NCBI GenBank assembly: GCA_041739085.1
Contig: JBGSON010000005.1
Coordinates: 37,779 to 101,778 of the forward strand
Source of the DNA: JBGSON01 sp041739085
GTDB taxonomy: Bacteria > Patescibacteriota > Gracilibacteria > CAIRYL01
DNA: 64,000 nt
Direction of reading: 5' to 3'
This document shows, piece by piece, positions 33,891 to 42,249 of this stretch (its first letter is position 1; each line of letters begins with the position of its first letter). The position numbers and the translations under genes were made by a program. The notes below the pieces were generated by a model. That model was not told the DNA's origin. It searched no databases and saw only the letters and a list, made by a program, of their open reading frames with translations.

Positions 33891-34541
33891 ATGTGCGGAA
33901 GAATGACGCTTACTACCGGGATGAATATTCTGAAAAAACGATTTCATGCAACATATGAAGGCGATTTTCATCTGCCACGATATAATATCGCTCCGGGACA
34001 GAACATTCTTGCTCTATTAAATACTGCACCACAAACAATACGAGAAATAAAATGGGGATTTTCCCCGCATTGGGCAAAGAACCTCATCATCAATATCCGA
34101 GCAGAAAACCTGAGGGAGAACATGACTTTCAACAGACTTCTTGAAAACAACCGTTGTCTCATTCTTGCAGACGGATTTTATGAATGGAAACAAGAAAAAG
34201 GCACGAAAGAGCCGAGTTATATTTCACTGAAAACAAAGGAACCTTTTGCCTTTGCGGGGCTCTGGCAGGAAAAACCCGGGAAAATTGTTGAGTGCTCCAT
34301 CATCACCGTGGCACCGAACGATCTCATGAGTGGAATACATCACCGCATGCCCGCGATACTCCAAGCTTCATGGGAAAATCAATGGATCGACTCCTCTTTC
34401 ACCCATGGGGAATCGCTGCACTTTCTCCAGTCATATCCGTCAGAAGAAATGACTGTAAAAACAGTCTCCCGGCGGGTGAATTCCGCTATGTACGACGGAC
34501 CGGAGCTCATCACTCCAGTTTCGAAAGCAGGTCCGTCATGA
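33891..34541 (+). CDS. SRAP-domain protein (YedK/HMCES family)
   Basis: Crosslinks to abasic sites in single-stranded DNA and protects them. The 216-residue product starts MCGRM, giving the catalytic Cys2 after Met removal. Other family positions are PRYNIAPGQ, NIRAENL, LILADGFYEWKQ and IHHRMPAIL (His and Glu of the active site). The ATG at 33891 is fixed by the need for Cys2. It is the third gene of a LexA-polymerase-SRAP set; SRAP stands for SOS-response-associated peptidase, matching this context. Confidence 0.95.
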   Translation: MCGRMTLTTGMNILKKRFHATYEGDFHLPRYNIAPGQNILALLNTAPQTIREIKWGFSPHWAKNLIINIRAENLRENMTFNRLLENNRCLILADGFYEWKQEKGTKEPSYISLKTKEPFAFAGLWQEKPGKIVECSIITVAPNDLMSGIHHRMPAILQASWENQWIDSSFTHGESLHFLQSYPSEEMTVKTVSRRVNSAMYDGPELITPVSKAGPS

Positions 34542-34579
34542 GGGATATGGGACTCTTCGCACAGGAACAACTGTTACCC

Positions 34580-35632
34580 TCAATAAGAAATAAGTGCACT
34601 ATCCGGGGATTGCCGTGTCCGTTCACAGAGTGCCATATCCACCCTCATTCTTCCGGACGCCTGAGGTGCTTTTTCACGGTCTAATACCCGACATCCTGTG
34701 AGCTGATGAAGAAATTTCTCAGCATCATGCGAGAGAAAGGCCATATAGAATCGTGACCCGTCCGGGAATGCATCAACGATGTTCTGGGTCTTTTGAACTC
34801 CAATGATCTCCGGCACATTAGACAGGTCGATAAAGTCAACACCATTGAGGTCCATGTCTTGGGGCACATCTTCGAGGTCACCGATCACCACAGAGAATCT
34901 CCCATCGGCGACCACCTGTTTCATTTCCGTGCGGCGGAGACGAAAGAGAGCGTTCCTGGGGTCATTTTCATCAAATCTCCATTCCGGGTGTACTTGTCCC
35001 TTGATCTTCCTGGAAATAATATCCGGGAAGTGCGGAGTCCCCTCAGAGAAAAGAAACTCTATCCCTCTCGTTTTCATGAAACGGAGCAAGGCTTTCTCAT
35101 CCTGAAGAAACGCATCGAGGAAGTCTGCCTGCGAACGGTTCTGATCGATCGCTGAAATACAGGATTTCCCCTTCGTCATCTCGACATAGAAAACAGGCCA
35201 ATTTGCGCCGAGTACTGTAAGAATATTTCTCATGTCCCCGATATGATTCCTTTCCAGGAACGCCTGTTTCTTTTCATACGGTTCTGTCGGATGAATATAT
35301 ACCTTTTCTCTCCCGAATTTTTCAACATATGTTGCTTTTGTGCCTTTTTTTGCCCAGACAGGGAATGCGTACCCCTGAAGCGCATGATATCCCTCCGCAT
35401 CTTCTCGTATGAGCGGAAATGTCTCCGAAGATTCTGCCGGCTGTCCTGTCAAATGATTTCCTTCTGCGCTTTCCACGTCATGTTTCCTGCGGATAATCGA
35501 CTGCATTATTTCACGTCCCGTATGAATGATCCCGGATAAAATCCCAGGATGACCATTGGTCGTGGAAATCGCGGGTGGGACTTTTGAGTCCGTCCTATCG
35601 CGTGAAGGCGGTTCTTCTTCTCTGCCAAGCAT
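34580..35632 (-). CDS. Hypothetical protein, possibly SAM-methyltransferase-like
   Basis: A 350-residue protein not assigned to a family. The N-terminal 60 residues are polar and probably disordered. The core reads ILTVLGANWPVFYVEMTKGKSCISAIDQNRSQADFLDAF, then VIGDLEDVPQDMDLNGVDFIDLSNVPEII. An order of GAN/AIDQN followed by a late Asp-Leu-Ser-Asn-Val segment is like the DUF3419/class I methyltransferase arrangement, but the glycine-rich motif is weak. It has a TATAAT just upstream on the minus strand (about 35655-35660) with no clear -35. It is convergent with the SRAP gene. Confidence 0.6.
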   Translation of the reverse strand: MLGREEEPPSRDRTDSKVPPAISTTNGHPGILSGIIHTGREIMQSIIRRKHDVESAEGNHLTGQPAESSETFPLIREDAEGYHALQGYAFPVWAKKGTKATYVEKFGREKVYIHPTEPYEKKQAFLERNHIGDMRNILTVLGANWPVFYVEMTKGKSCISAIDQNRSQADFLDAFLQDEKALLRFMKTRGIEFLFSEGTPHFPDIISRKIKGQVHPEWRFDENDPRNALFRLRRTEMKQVVADGRFSVVIGDLEDVPQDMDLNGVDFIDLSNVPEIIGVQKTQNIVDAFPDGSRFYMAFLSHDAEKFLHQLTGCRVLDREKAPQASGRMRVDMALCERTRQSPDSALISY

Positions 35633-35736
35633 ACGCTGAAAATATCGTTATATTATTATACAAGGTCAGCCTTTAAATAGCCATATAGAATAGCATTTCA
35701 ATAAACTCATGTTCATTGGGCCAAAAAAAGACTACC

Positions 35737-35771
35737 ATCGAGGTAATTTCACAATATTTTTTCCTCTCGAT
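35737..35771 (+). promoter_or_regulatory. Hairpin directly before the 11-residue-repeat gene
   Basis: ATCGAG (35737-35742) pairs with CTCGAT (35766-35771), the second arm touching the ATG at 35772. The loop is 23 bases, so stability is low. It may modulate the start or be chance. Confidence 0.3.
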
Positions 35772-35975
35772 ATGGGAAATTCAAATGACAAGGCAGGCAT
35801 TGATCGGGATGCCTCAGCCCAAAGGATGACTGTCGACAGGGTGGCTTCAGCCGATAAAGCAGCCGTTGACAAAAAGGCTTCGGCGAATAAGGAGGCAATT
35901 GACAGGAAGGCCTCATCCGATAAATCTGCAATCAATACCAAAGCATCAGCCGACAAATCCGCTCTTGAGACGTGA
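35772..35975 (+). CDS. Small protein with 11-residue (LEA-like) repeats
   Basis: A 67-residue, very hydrophilic protein with no cysteine, tryptophan or signal peptide. From about residue 5 it consists of 11-residue units of the form A-D-K-x-A-(V/I)-D-x-K-A-S, five to six times in a row. Period-11 repeats rich in Ala, Lys and Asp are the mark of group 3 LEA proteins and of hendecad coiled coils. In LEA proteins they are unfolded in water and become helical on drying or at membranes. The similarity is in pattern only. The start at 35772 (MGNSND) is chosen; an upstream ATG at 35709 adds 21 unrelated residues. Confidence 0.65.
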   Translation: MGNSNDKAGIDRDASAQRMTVDRVASADKAAVDKKASANKEAIDRKASSDKSAINTKASADKSALET

Positions 35976-36057
35976 TTTCTCGGGAATTGTCTCCCACAGA
36001 AATGAAATTCCGCACACACGTACCTTTTCGAGTCGTGCTCCATCTCCACACTTGCCC

Positions 36058-37422
36058 CTAATTCTGAAATTTCACCTCGAGACTCTTCGGATCGAAATAA
36101 TCCAGCCTTCTCGATTCGGAGTGGATGATGAAGAGTCTTTTTTTCTTCATGAGTTCCTGAATCATCTCTTTCTCCATCACTCTCCGGTATATTTCTTCAT
36201 ACAACTGGTGCATTTCATCGTGCTCTGCTGGAGCGTCGAGATGGAAAAACACCGGCTGAATCCTCCCGTCCTTCTCATCCCTCGCCACCCGGTTATTGAG
36301 CGCAATAGAAATGAGTTTTATTGCCAGCGCTTCCCCGAGTTCCATATCATCAGGCATGACCTGTTCGAGGACGCTTGTCCCCGCAAGAAAGAATGCCTTA
36401 TGGTGCTGGGAAAATCGGATGATATATTCATCATGGTGTTCAACATTGATCCCCGCCGGATTTCCTTTTCCCTTCCTCACGATGCCATGAGATTTGTCTT
36501 TATAATGGAGAGGATTGAAAAGTCCCTTCGCTGCTTTTGCAAGTTTGGGATAAATGGCAGAGAGGAGTTTTCCGCATTCCGCATCGACCACCCTTTCGTC
36601 TCCCCCAGTAAAGTGATGTGTCCGAATGATCCTTGTCCTTGGCGCAATCTTGGTATAGCGGTCTTCAAGAAACGCCTTCATCGCGAGCGCATTGATCGCG
36701 GTGAGCTGGAGTGCCTTCCTTGTGTCCGAATTATGGGCGCCGCAGCCATGATGATGGTCGTCGATGGGATCAATACTGTGGGACTGAAGTTCCAAGGCTA
36801 CGGGATATCCCTCATGAGGGAGTTTTTTTATTTTTTCCCGGAGGAGATCCATGTCGGGGATTTTTTTGTTTTTTGTGATTGATGGTCCGCTCAGCCGGAT
36901 GAGATCTTCAGCGGTCTTTTTTACCTCCCGCAAAATACCCTTGGGATAGTCTTCTCCGAGAAGGATTTTTTTTCCCGCGAGTACCGCCGCCTGAGAAATG
37001 ATGAGCCGGTGACGGAGCTCCGACCCGAAAATCAATTCAAATTCGTGGAAAAGAAGCTTCCTGTCTTTTTTCCGGGACTGACGGGAAAGAAGTTCATGGA
37101 GGGCTTCCCAGGGATCGCGCGCATCATTTATCTGATCGAGGAGAAGGCTCATCTTGATCCCTGCCATAGGCTTCCAGCTGTCATGGAAACGGATGAGTGG
37201 GTCCCGCGCGAACATCTCCGGACCTCCGATCCGTCCGTCCGCACACTGGAAAAGGATCGTGGATTTTGGTGCTTCCTCATCATGTGCGAAGAGAAGGTAA
37301 TAGAGGGCATTCTTCCGGAACTCCTTGAAGTCCTCTCTTGCCCTCTTGTTCCCTTTCATAAGAGCACTTATGAATTGCTCCGAAGTTTTACATTCTGCTC
37401 CCGATTCATTTGTTCTTTTCAT
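36058..37422 (-). CDS. Divergent beta-type carbonic-anhydrase-like protein
   Basis: A 454-residue protein with the zinc-site motifs of beta carbonic anhydrases: CADGR (residues 60-64, the C-x-D-x-R motif) and HHGCG (His224, Cys227, the H-x-x-C motif). In ordinary beta enzymes these are 50-60 residues apart; here the gap is 160, filled by a charged helical segment. GCGAHNSDTRKALQLTA after the second motif, and INVEHHDEYIIRFSQHHKAFF further on, recall the carboxysomal CsoSCA subclass. No carboxysome shell or RuBisCO gene is in the window. The ATG at 37420-37422 is chosen over an in-frame TTG seven codons upstream. Confidence 0.65.
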   Translation of the reverse strand: MKRTNESGAECKTSEQFISALMKGNKRAREDFKEFRKNALYYLLFAHDEEAPKSTILFQCADGRIGGPEMFARDPLIRFHDSWKPMAGIKMSLLLDQINDARDPWEALHELLSRQSRKKDRKLLFHEFELIFGSELRHRLIISQAAVLAGKKILLGEDYPKGILREVKKTAEDLIRLSGPSITKNKKIPDMDLLREKIKKLPHEGYPVALELQSHSIDPIDDHHHGCGAHNSDTRKALQLTAINALAMKAFLEDRYTKIAPRTRIIRTHHFTGGDERVVDAECGKLLSAIYPKLAKAAKGLFNPLHYKDKSHGIVRKGKGNPAGINVEHHDEYIIRFSQHHKAFFLAGTSVLEQVMPDDMELGEALAIKLISIALNNRVARDEKDGRIQPVFFHLDAPAEHDEMHQLYEEIYRRVMEKEMIQELMKKKRLFIIHSESRRLDYFDPKSLEVKFQN

Positions 37423-37609
37423 GGATGATGGGATGAAACTCAAAAGTGATACTCCACCGCGCCCAGAGTATGAAAGACGGAATGAGAGAAAAAATCAAGC
37501 GTTCGCTTTTCTCTCATACAGATTTCGCGGTAAGAAAGAGAGAATTCATGACTCAGAAATCGATAAGACAATCGGAGTCTTGGCCAAATATTTCTATAAA
37601 ATCGGAATG

Positions 37610-37655
37610 ATGCACAAAGAAAAGAACCGGCTCCTGCCCCCCAGCAGGCCTCCGG
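37610..37655 (-). terminator. Terminator of the SLH/Ig-like surface gene
   Basis: On the minus strand CCGG...CCTGC pairs with GCAGG...CCGG around a G-rich loop, followed by TTCTTTTCTTTG. It lies 39 bp after the SLH gene stop. The rest of 37423-37693 shows no gene. Confidence 0.65.
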
Positions 37656-37693
37656 CTCTTTGCCCCTTCATATGTTCAATCATATTTCGAAAT

Positions 37694-39334
37694 TTAACTC
37701 GCTCCGGTCGTCGTCTGCGGCGGTTGCTGCTGGGCCTGTTGCTGAGCTGCTGCTGCAATAGCTTTCGCTTTCGCCTCTGCCTCCGCTCTCGCACGGGCTT
37801 CTGCTTCCGCCTTGATACGAGCGGCCTCAGCCTGAGCCAGTGCTTCATTTCTTTTCTGTTCATCGATCGCCGCCGTGTTCTGCGCGGGAGTGTTTCCGGA
37901 TGGCGCAGGAGTTGGTTTTGGAGTTGCAGAGGCTACTGAATTTGGTTTCGGAACATATACTTGCGTCGGGACGGAGGGCGTCGCCATAGCAATCTCTCGT
38001 ACTGCATCCTCTTGCTGGCGGGCGATGAGAAGACTTTCTCTCTCATTCTGAGGAAGAAGCGCGATGGTTCTCAGACTGCTCTCATCGCTCAGCCTCTCGT
38101 TCGCAAGAGCAATGATCTTTGCAGCCTGTCCGCGGGTGAGGAGGTCTCCGCCGCCGAATTTTCCTCCAAAATATCCGTTCACGATCCCGTTTTCCGCCGC
38201 ATATTCCACAAGAGCCGCGTCCCAACCGATCTGGTCAAGATCGCTGAACTGGACCTCCGCAGGAGACTTGTTCATGAGATCTCCGCCTAATCCGTAATTC
38301 ATGAGCGTGATCTTCACCATCTCCGAACGGGTGATCGGATCCTGGGGATGAAAACTTCCGTCTGACTTTCCCTGGACGAGTCCTGATTCATACGCTCCAT
38401 TGATATAGGGAGCAAACCATTCGTCCGGAGAAACATCTGGGAAGTAAGAATCCTCACCTGTAGGAACATCACTATTCCTCATCCGCATCAGCATTTTGAG
38501 CGCTTCTGCCCTGGTCACCGGTTCATCAGCATGGAATGTGCCGTCCGGGTATCCGGAGATCACTCCACTTCTCATGAGCTCGACGAGAAAAGGTTTTGCG
38601 TAGTGGTCTGCAGGGAGATCTGAGAAGAGCTTTCCCCGTCCGTGAGGATTCGTGAGCGCACTCACCTCATCTCCGTCAGAGACACCGTCGTTATCCGAAT
38701 CAGGATTTGATGGATCAGTCTGGAAGATGCCTTCTTCAAAGTCCGTAAGTCCGTCACCATCGGTATCCGGAGAGCCCTGAATCTCTCCATCTCCAAGCAA
38801 TGATGCTGTCTTCTCTTCCGTGGTATCAGGTTCTGCATTCTCCGACTCCCTTGTCACGGACACTGACTCCATCGTGAAATTCCCCACATCGTCTATCGCG
38901 GTGACAAAGAACACATTGATCCCGACATCAAGATCCTGTTTTCCAGTCCCTTCTATATTAGGATTTCTATCGAGATTATCGCTCACCTTGGCGGTGATAT
39001 TCACTTTCTCCGTGTCATAAGGGAAGACCGCTCCATCTTCAGGACTGGTGATCTGAACAACGGGAGACACGGTGTCGCGCACTATAACGGGTTGCGGATT
39101 GGTGTTTGCTGATCCATGTTCATATTCGTCATCATCTCTCTCATCTTTATCGCGGTCGTCTTCATATTGATGATCATATTCATCATCCTCGTCTTCATCC
39201 TCTGCATATGCCGTGTGAAAAAAAGTCCCTGGCGTTAATCCTGTTTGTTGCGCCACATACGCAAACCCCGAAAAGGAAAAGGCGAAAGCGAAAAAGCCGA
39301 TGAATAACTTTTGGAATAATGATTTCGTATTCAT
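37694..39334 (-). CDS. Secreted SLH surface protein with Ig-like and calcium-binding repeats
   Basis: A 546-residue exported protein. After a signal peptide (residues 1-45) come an acidic Asp/Glu/His-rich linker, an Ig-like domain (SPVVQITSPEDGAVFPYDTE to VTAIDDVGNFTMESVSV), thrombospondin type-3-like calcium repeats (DTDGDGLTDFEEG, DSDNDGVSDGDEV) and three SLH domains (FSDLPADHYAKPFLVELM, YFPDVSPDEWFAPYI, FSDLDQIGWDAALVEYA). The C-terminal 100 residues are an Ala/Glu/Lys helix and Gln/Pro-rich tail. The Ig-like domain is related to that of the PepSY protein at 41525-42247. The start at 39332-39334 lies 24 bases after a predicted transcription start with response-regulator repeats. Confidence 0.9.
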   Translation of the reverse strand: MNTKSLFQKLFIGFFAFAFSFSGFAYVAQQTGLTPGTFFHTAYAEDEDEDDEYDHQYEDDRDKDERDDDEYEHGSANTNPQPVIVRDTVSPVVQITSPEDGAVFPYDTEKVNITAKVSDNLDRNPNIEGTGKQDLDVGINVFFVTAIDDVGNFTMESVSVTRESENAEPDTTEEKTASLLGDGEIQGSPDTDGDGLTDFEEGIFQTDPSNPDSDNDGVSDGDEVSALTNPHGRGKLFSDLPADHYAKPFLVELMRSGVISGYPDGTFHADEPVTRAEALKMLMRMRNSDVPTGEDSYFPDVSPDEWFAPYINGAYESGLVQGKSDGSFHPQDPITRSEMVKITLMNYGLGGDLMNKSPAEVQFSDLDQIGWDAALVEYAAENGIVNGYFGGKFGGGDLLTRGQAAKIIALANERLSDESSLRTIALLPQNERESLLIARQQEDAVREIAMATPSVPTQVYVPKPNSVASATPKPTPAPSGNTPAQNTAAIDEQKRNEALAQAEAARIKAEAEARARAEAEAKAKAIAAAAQQQAQQQPPQTTTGAS

Positions 39335-39364
39335 ATGTGGAAAGTAAAAGATTAAAACAAATCT

Positions 39365-39396
39365 ATTATTACTCCCCAAGATTAAGAGAAGGTTAA
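39365..39396 (-). promoter_or_regulatory. Response-regulator-type direct repeat and -10 before the SLH/Ig-like gene
   Basis: On the minus strand two TTAA cores (39393-39396 and 39382-39385) lie 11 bp apart with a pyrimidine-rich spacer, followed after 11 bp by AATAAT (39365-39370). The same layout stands before apbE at 44818-44849. Such 11-bp direct repeats are typical of OmpR-family regulators. Confidence 0.65.
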
Positions 39397-39400
39397 CAAT

Positions 39401-39421
39401 CAGGAGAAATACTCTCTCCTG
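39401..39421. terminator. Hairpin between the histidine kinase end and the SLH promoter
   Basis: CAGGAGA (39401-39407) pairs with TCTCCTG (39415-39421), a 7-bp stem. It could end the redox operon on the minus strand, though no T-run follows. Confidence 0.35.
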
Positions 39422-39467
39422 GTTTCTGTGATCATTCTCCCTTCTTTTTGCATTTTTTCAGATTTCT

Positions 39468-40841
39468 CTATAATCCCACTGAGAACTCGGCACCTCCGCT
39501 TTTTCGATTTCTCACGGAGATCCGGAATCCGTTCGCTTCAGCAAAACGCTTCGCGATCGCAAGCCCAAGTCCGAATCCATCGGTGGAACGCGATTTATCG
39601 CCCCGGAAAAAGCGGTCAAAGAGATGGGGAATGTCTTTTGTCGCTATTCCGGTACCGTTGTCCGCGATCCTGAGGACATTCTTATTGAAAGAAATCTCTA
39701 CCTTCCCGTTCTTTCCTGAAAACTTATACGCGTTCCAGACAAGATTCCAGATGACCTGGCGAAAAGATACGGGCTCAACCCTAATCGTTGAATCCTGAGG
39801 AATAGTCATTTCCCTCGTTATTTTTTTCTCGGAAAAATGACTTCCGATTGTGTCCATTATTTTATTGACCTCTTTGGAGAGACGAAATTCTGATTTCTGC
39901 TTCTCATCAAACAGAGTATCTTCATATCGTGCGAGCTGAAGGAGGGAACTGATGAGTTCGTTCATCTTCTGGATTTCCTCTTTTGCCTCTCCGATCTTTG
40001 AGATGTTGTGTGTCCTTTCCACGAGCTGGAGTGTGGTATCAAGCGCGGCAATAGGAGTCCGGAGCTCATGCGAGGCGTCATGGGTGAATTGTTTCAGGCT
40101 GAGCACGGAACGTTCGATCCGCGCAAACATCTCATTGAGGTCTTCAGAAAGTTCTCTGATCTCATCGTTTTTCGGCCCTTTGACCGGCAGTCGTTCACTG
40201 AGATTCTGGACAGTTATCTTCCGGGATTTTTCCGTGATCTCGCGGATCGGGGCCAGAATGTGCCATGAAAAACTATAACCGGCGACAAAGATCACAAGCG
40301 ATGAAACGGCAAGGATGATGAACCCGATTTTCAGAAAGAGCCGTTCGAGGTCAGAAAGTCGTGTGACATCGATCGCAATCTGGAGCACCCCTCCGGATTG
40401 GGAAAAAGAAGAACTGATGACGAGAAAGTCATTTTTTCCTTCGGAAAAGAAGACAGGATCGCTCTTTTCGGATGAAAGGCTTGTCGGAAATTCTTCTGAA
40501 GCGAAGATTTCTCTGCCATTCTCATCATAATACCGGAAATAAGTGAGCGCCCTTGATGATTCATTGAAAAAGTCACGGAGTCTTGCATCGATACCTGAAC
40601 CATTGTCGTTATCATCATCTAGCCTCTCTTCTGAATCATCGCCCGTATCCTCTGATTCATGAATCTCCTGAGTTGTGACTTCCTTCTCCACCGCACCGAT
40701 AAGTCTGTAGAGTTCATCTTTTTCCAGCCCCATCCATGAAATATGCGAAAAATAGAGGATCGCTCCCATGATGAGAGCGATGATGAACACAACAAGTGCG
40801 GTAAAGAAGACGGCGATTCTGAGGCGGGTGGAGAGCATCAT
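39468..40841 (-). CDS. Membrane sensor histidine kinase of the redox operon
   Basis: A 457-residue kinase. Two membrane helices (residues 10-30 and 170-190) enclose a 140-residue external sensor domain with an acidic stretch near residues 62-85. HAMP follows (SWHILAPIREITEKS), then the phospho-acceptor His258 (SHELRTPIAALD), N box QVIWNLVWNAYKF, G1 RIADNGTGI and G2 GFGLGLAIAKRF. It is the last gene of a six-gene operon and overlaps the response-regulator gene by 4 bp, so the two form a pair. What it senses is not shown; the neighbours suggest redox, metal or envelope state. Confidence 0.95.
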   Translation of the reverse strand: MMLSTRLRIAVFFTALVVFIIALIMGAILYFSHISWMGLEKDELYRLIGAVEKEVTTQEIHESEDTGDDSEERLDDDNDNGSGIDARLRDFFNESSRALTYFRYYDENGREIFASEEFPTSLSSEKSDPVFFSEGKNDFLVISSSFSQSGGVLQIAIDVTRLSDLERLFLKIGFIILAVSSLVIFVAGYSFSWHILAPIREITEKSRKITVQNLSERLPVKGPKNDEIRELSEDLNEMFARIERSVLSLKQFTHDASHELRTPIAALDTTLQLVERTHNISKIGEAKEEIQKMNELISSLLQLARYEDTLFDEKQKSEFRLSKEVNKIMDTIGSHFSEKKITREMTIPQDSTIRVEPVSFRQVIWNLVWNAYKFSGKNGKVEISFNKNVLRIADNGTGIATKDIPHLFDRFFRGDKSRSTDGFGLGLAIAKRFAEANGFRISVRNRKSGGAEFSVGL

Positions 40842-41521
40842 TCTTCTGGAAAAATCTCAGGGACCATGTATCCGGCTCCGCGTACAGTTTGAATCACGTT
40901 TTTACCGAGTTTTCTCCGGAGAACAGCGATGTGGACTTCAACAGTGTCCGAATGGAAGAGTCTCTCCTCATCAGAAGATCCCCACACCGAATCGAGGATT
41001 TCCGTGCGGGATCGTATCCTCCCGCGATTACGAAAGAGGTATTCAAAGACCGCGAATTCTTTCGGCGAGAGCGAAATGGAGCGGCCTTCGGAAATGATCT
41101 CCCGAGTAGTGAAATTAACCGAGCATTTCCCGCACCGGACGATTTCTGATTTTTCTGATGCTTTCCTTCGGAGGAGCGCCCGGACGCGGGCAAGGAGTTC
41201 CTCAAAAGCGAATGGTTTTGTGAGAAAGTCGTCCGCGCCGAGGTTGAGGCCTTCCACTCTGTCTTCGATTTCCCCCCGCGATGTGAGCATGAGGATGGGG
41301 ACATCATTCCGCGATGCCCGGATCCTCCTGCAGACCTCCATTCCGTCGATCACCGGGAGATTCAAATCCAGGATGATGAGCCGCACATCTCCCTCCTCAG
41401 CAGTCTTCACTGCCGAGAGACCATCACGGACATGGACGACGTCAAACTTTTCCAGTCTGAGGAATTCCTCAATATTTTTTCCGAGGCGAAGGTGATCTTC
41501 GACGACAAGGATCTTCGGCAT
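40838..41521 (-). CDS. OmpR-family response regulator
   Basis: A 227-residue two-domain regulator. The receiver has the acidic pair in VVEDH, phospho-acceptor Asp52 (LIILDLNLP) and Lys in LTKPFAFEELL. The C-terminal winged helix shows ISLSPKEFAVFEYLFRNRG and FHSDTVEVHIAVLRRKLG, typical of OmpR/PhoB. It probably binds the TTAA-N7-TTAA repeats at 39382-39396 and 44835-44849, controlling its own operon and an SLH gene. The stop overlaps the histidine kinase start. Confidence 0.95.
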   Translation of the reverse strand: MPKILVVEDHLRLGKNIEEFLRLEKFDVVHVRDGLSAVKTAEEGDVRLIILDLNLPVIDGMEVCRRIRASRNDVPILMLTSRGEIEDRVEGLNLGADDFLTKPFAFEELLARVRALLRRKASEKSEIVRCGKCSVNFTTREIISEGRSISLSPKEFAVFEYLFRNRGRIRSRTEILDSVWGSSDEERLFHSDTVEVHIAVLRRKLGKNVIQTVRGAGYMVPEIFPEE

Positions 41522-41524
41522 GAT

Positions 41525-42247
41525 TTATTGAGAAAGTTTTTCTACGACGACAAACGCAGTCCCGACATTTCCGGAAGCATCGGTCGCCGTCACGATGACG
41601 GAATTGAACCCCTCCGTGAGAATAAATTTCCCCGTGCCATCGACCTTGGGGTTTTTATCGACGGCATCCCAGACATTTGCTTCAACCATAACCGATTCCG
41701 TCCCCGCGGGGAACTGCTCGCTGTCTTTCGGTGAAGAGATCTCGATTTTCGGCGGATCCCGATCGACGGCAGCGGGTTCTTCAGGGGGGATCGCGGGAGT
41801 GGGATTTATATCCCCTTGGCCAGCAGTCTTCTTGGAATGGGAAAACTCATAATACGAAAGCTCCTTTGTTCTGGGGAATTTTGAAGAAAATACTTTCCCG
41901 GAAAAAGCGTCAATGATGATCTTTCCCTGGCGTCCGTCCTTCTCCGCCATGACAAAGATCGCCGGATGGAATTCTTTTGATCCGTACCAGGAATAATAGA
42001 CGGCCACGTCCGCGTAGGCTTCCCGAACATAATTTTCAGCATCGATCCTCTGTATTTTTCCGTAGAAGTCATACTTCGTCAGGATTGCACCCCCGATTCC
42101 TTCCTGAAAAAAAACAGCCGCTCCGACCACTACTGCGAACACAGAGAGGAGAAAGCTCTTCACAGGACATTTCTTCATGTCGTAAGCTAAGAATGCGAGG
42201 ACAAAAAAGAAGAGAAGAACACCGATTGAAATAAAAATGCTATTCAT
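41525..42247 (-). CDS. Membrane protein with PepSY-like and Ig-like domains
   Basis: A 240-residue protein with two N-terminal hydrophobic helices (residues 2-22 and 30-50), then an external region. Residues 65-125 look PepSY-like, ending in GKIIIDAFSGKVFSS, close to the VDAxTGKV ending of PepSY domains. A Pro-rich linker leads to an Ig-like domain (residues 165-240, PPKIEISSPKDSEQFPAGTE to VTATDASGNVGTAFVVVEK). PepSY domains accompany ferric-reductase-like and flavinylated electron carriers. It sits 2 bp after the reductase gene and 3 bp before the regulator gene. DAFSGK resembles but does not match the DxxSGAT flavinylation site. Confidence 0.7.
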   Translation of the reverse strand: MNSIFISIGVLLFFFVLAFLAYDMKKCPVKSFLLSVFAVVVGAAVFFQEGIGGAILTKYDFYGKIQRIDAENYVREAYADVAVYYSWYGSKEFHPAIFVMAEKDGRQGKIIIDAFSGKVFSSKFPRTKELSYYEFSHSKKTAGQGDINPTPAIPPEEPAAVDRDPPKIEISSPKDSEQFPAGTESVMVEANVWDAVDKNPKVDGTGKFILTEGFNSVIVTATDASGNVGTAFVVVEKLSQ

Positions 42248-42249
42248 GG

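Noticed and set aside
35866..36882. 338-residue open frame on the plus strand
   Set aside because: Antisense to the carbonic-anhydrase-like gene; no recognisable motifs.
36058..37422. Part of a carboxysome locus
   Set aside because: No shell protein, RuBisCO or other csos gene nearby; only the enzyme-like motif is seen.
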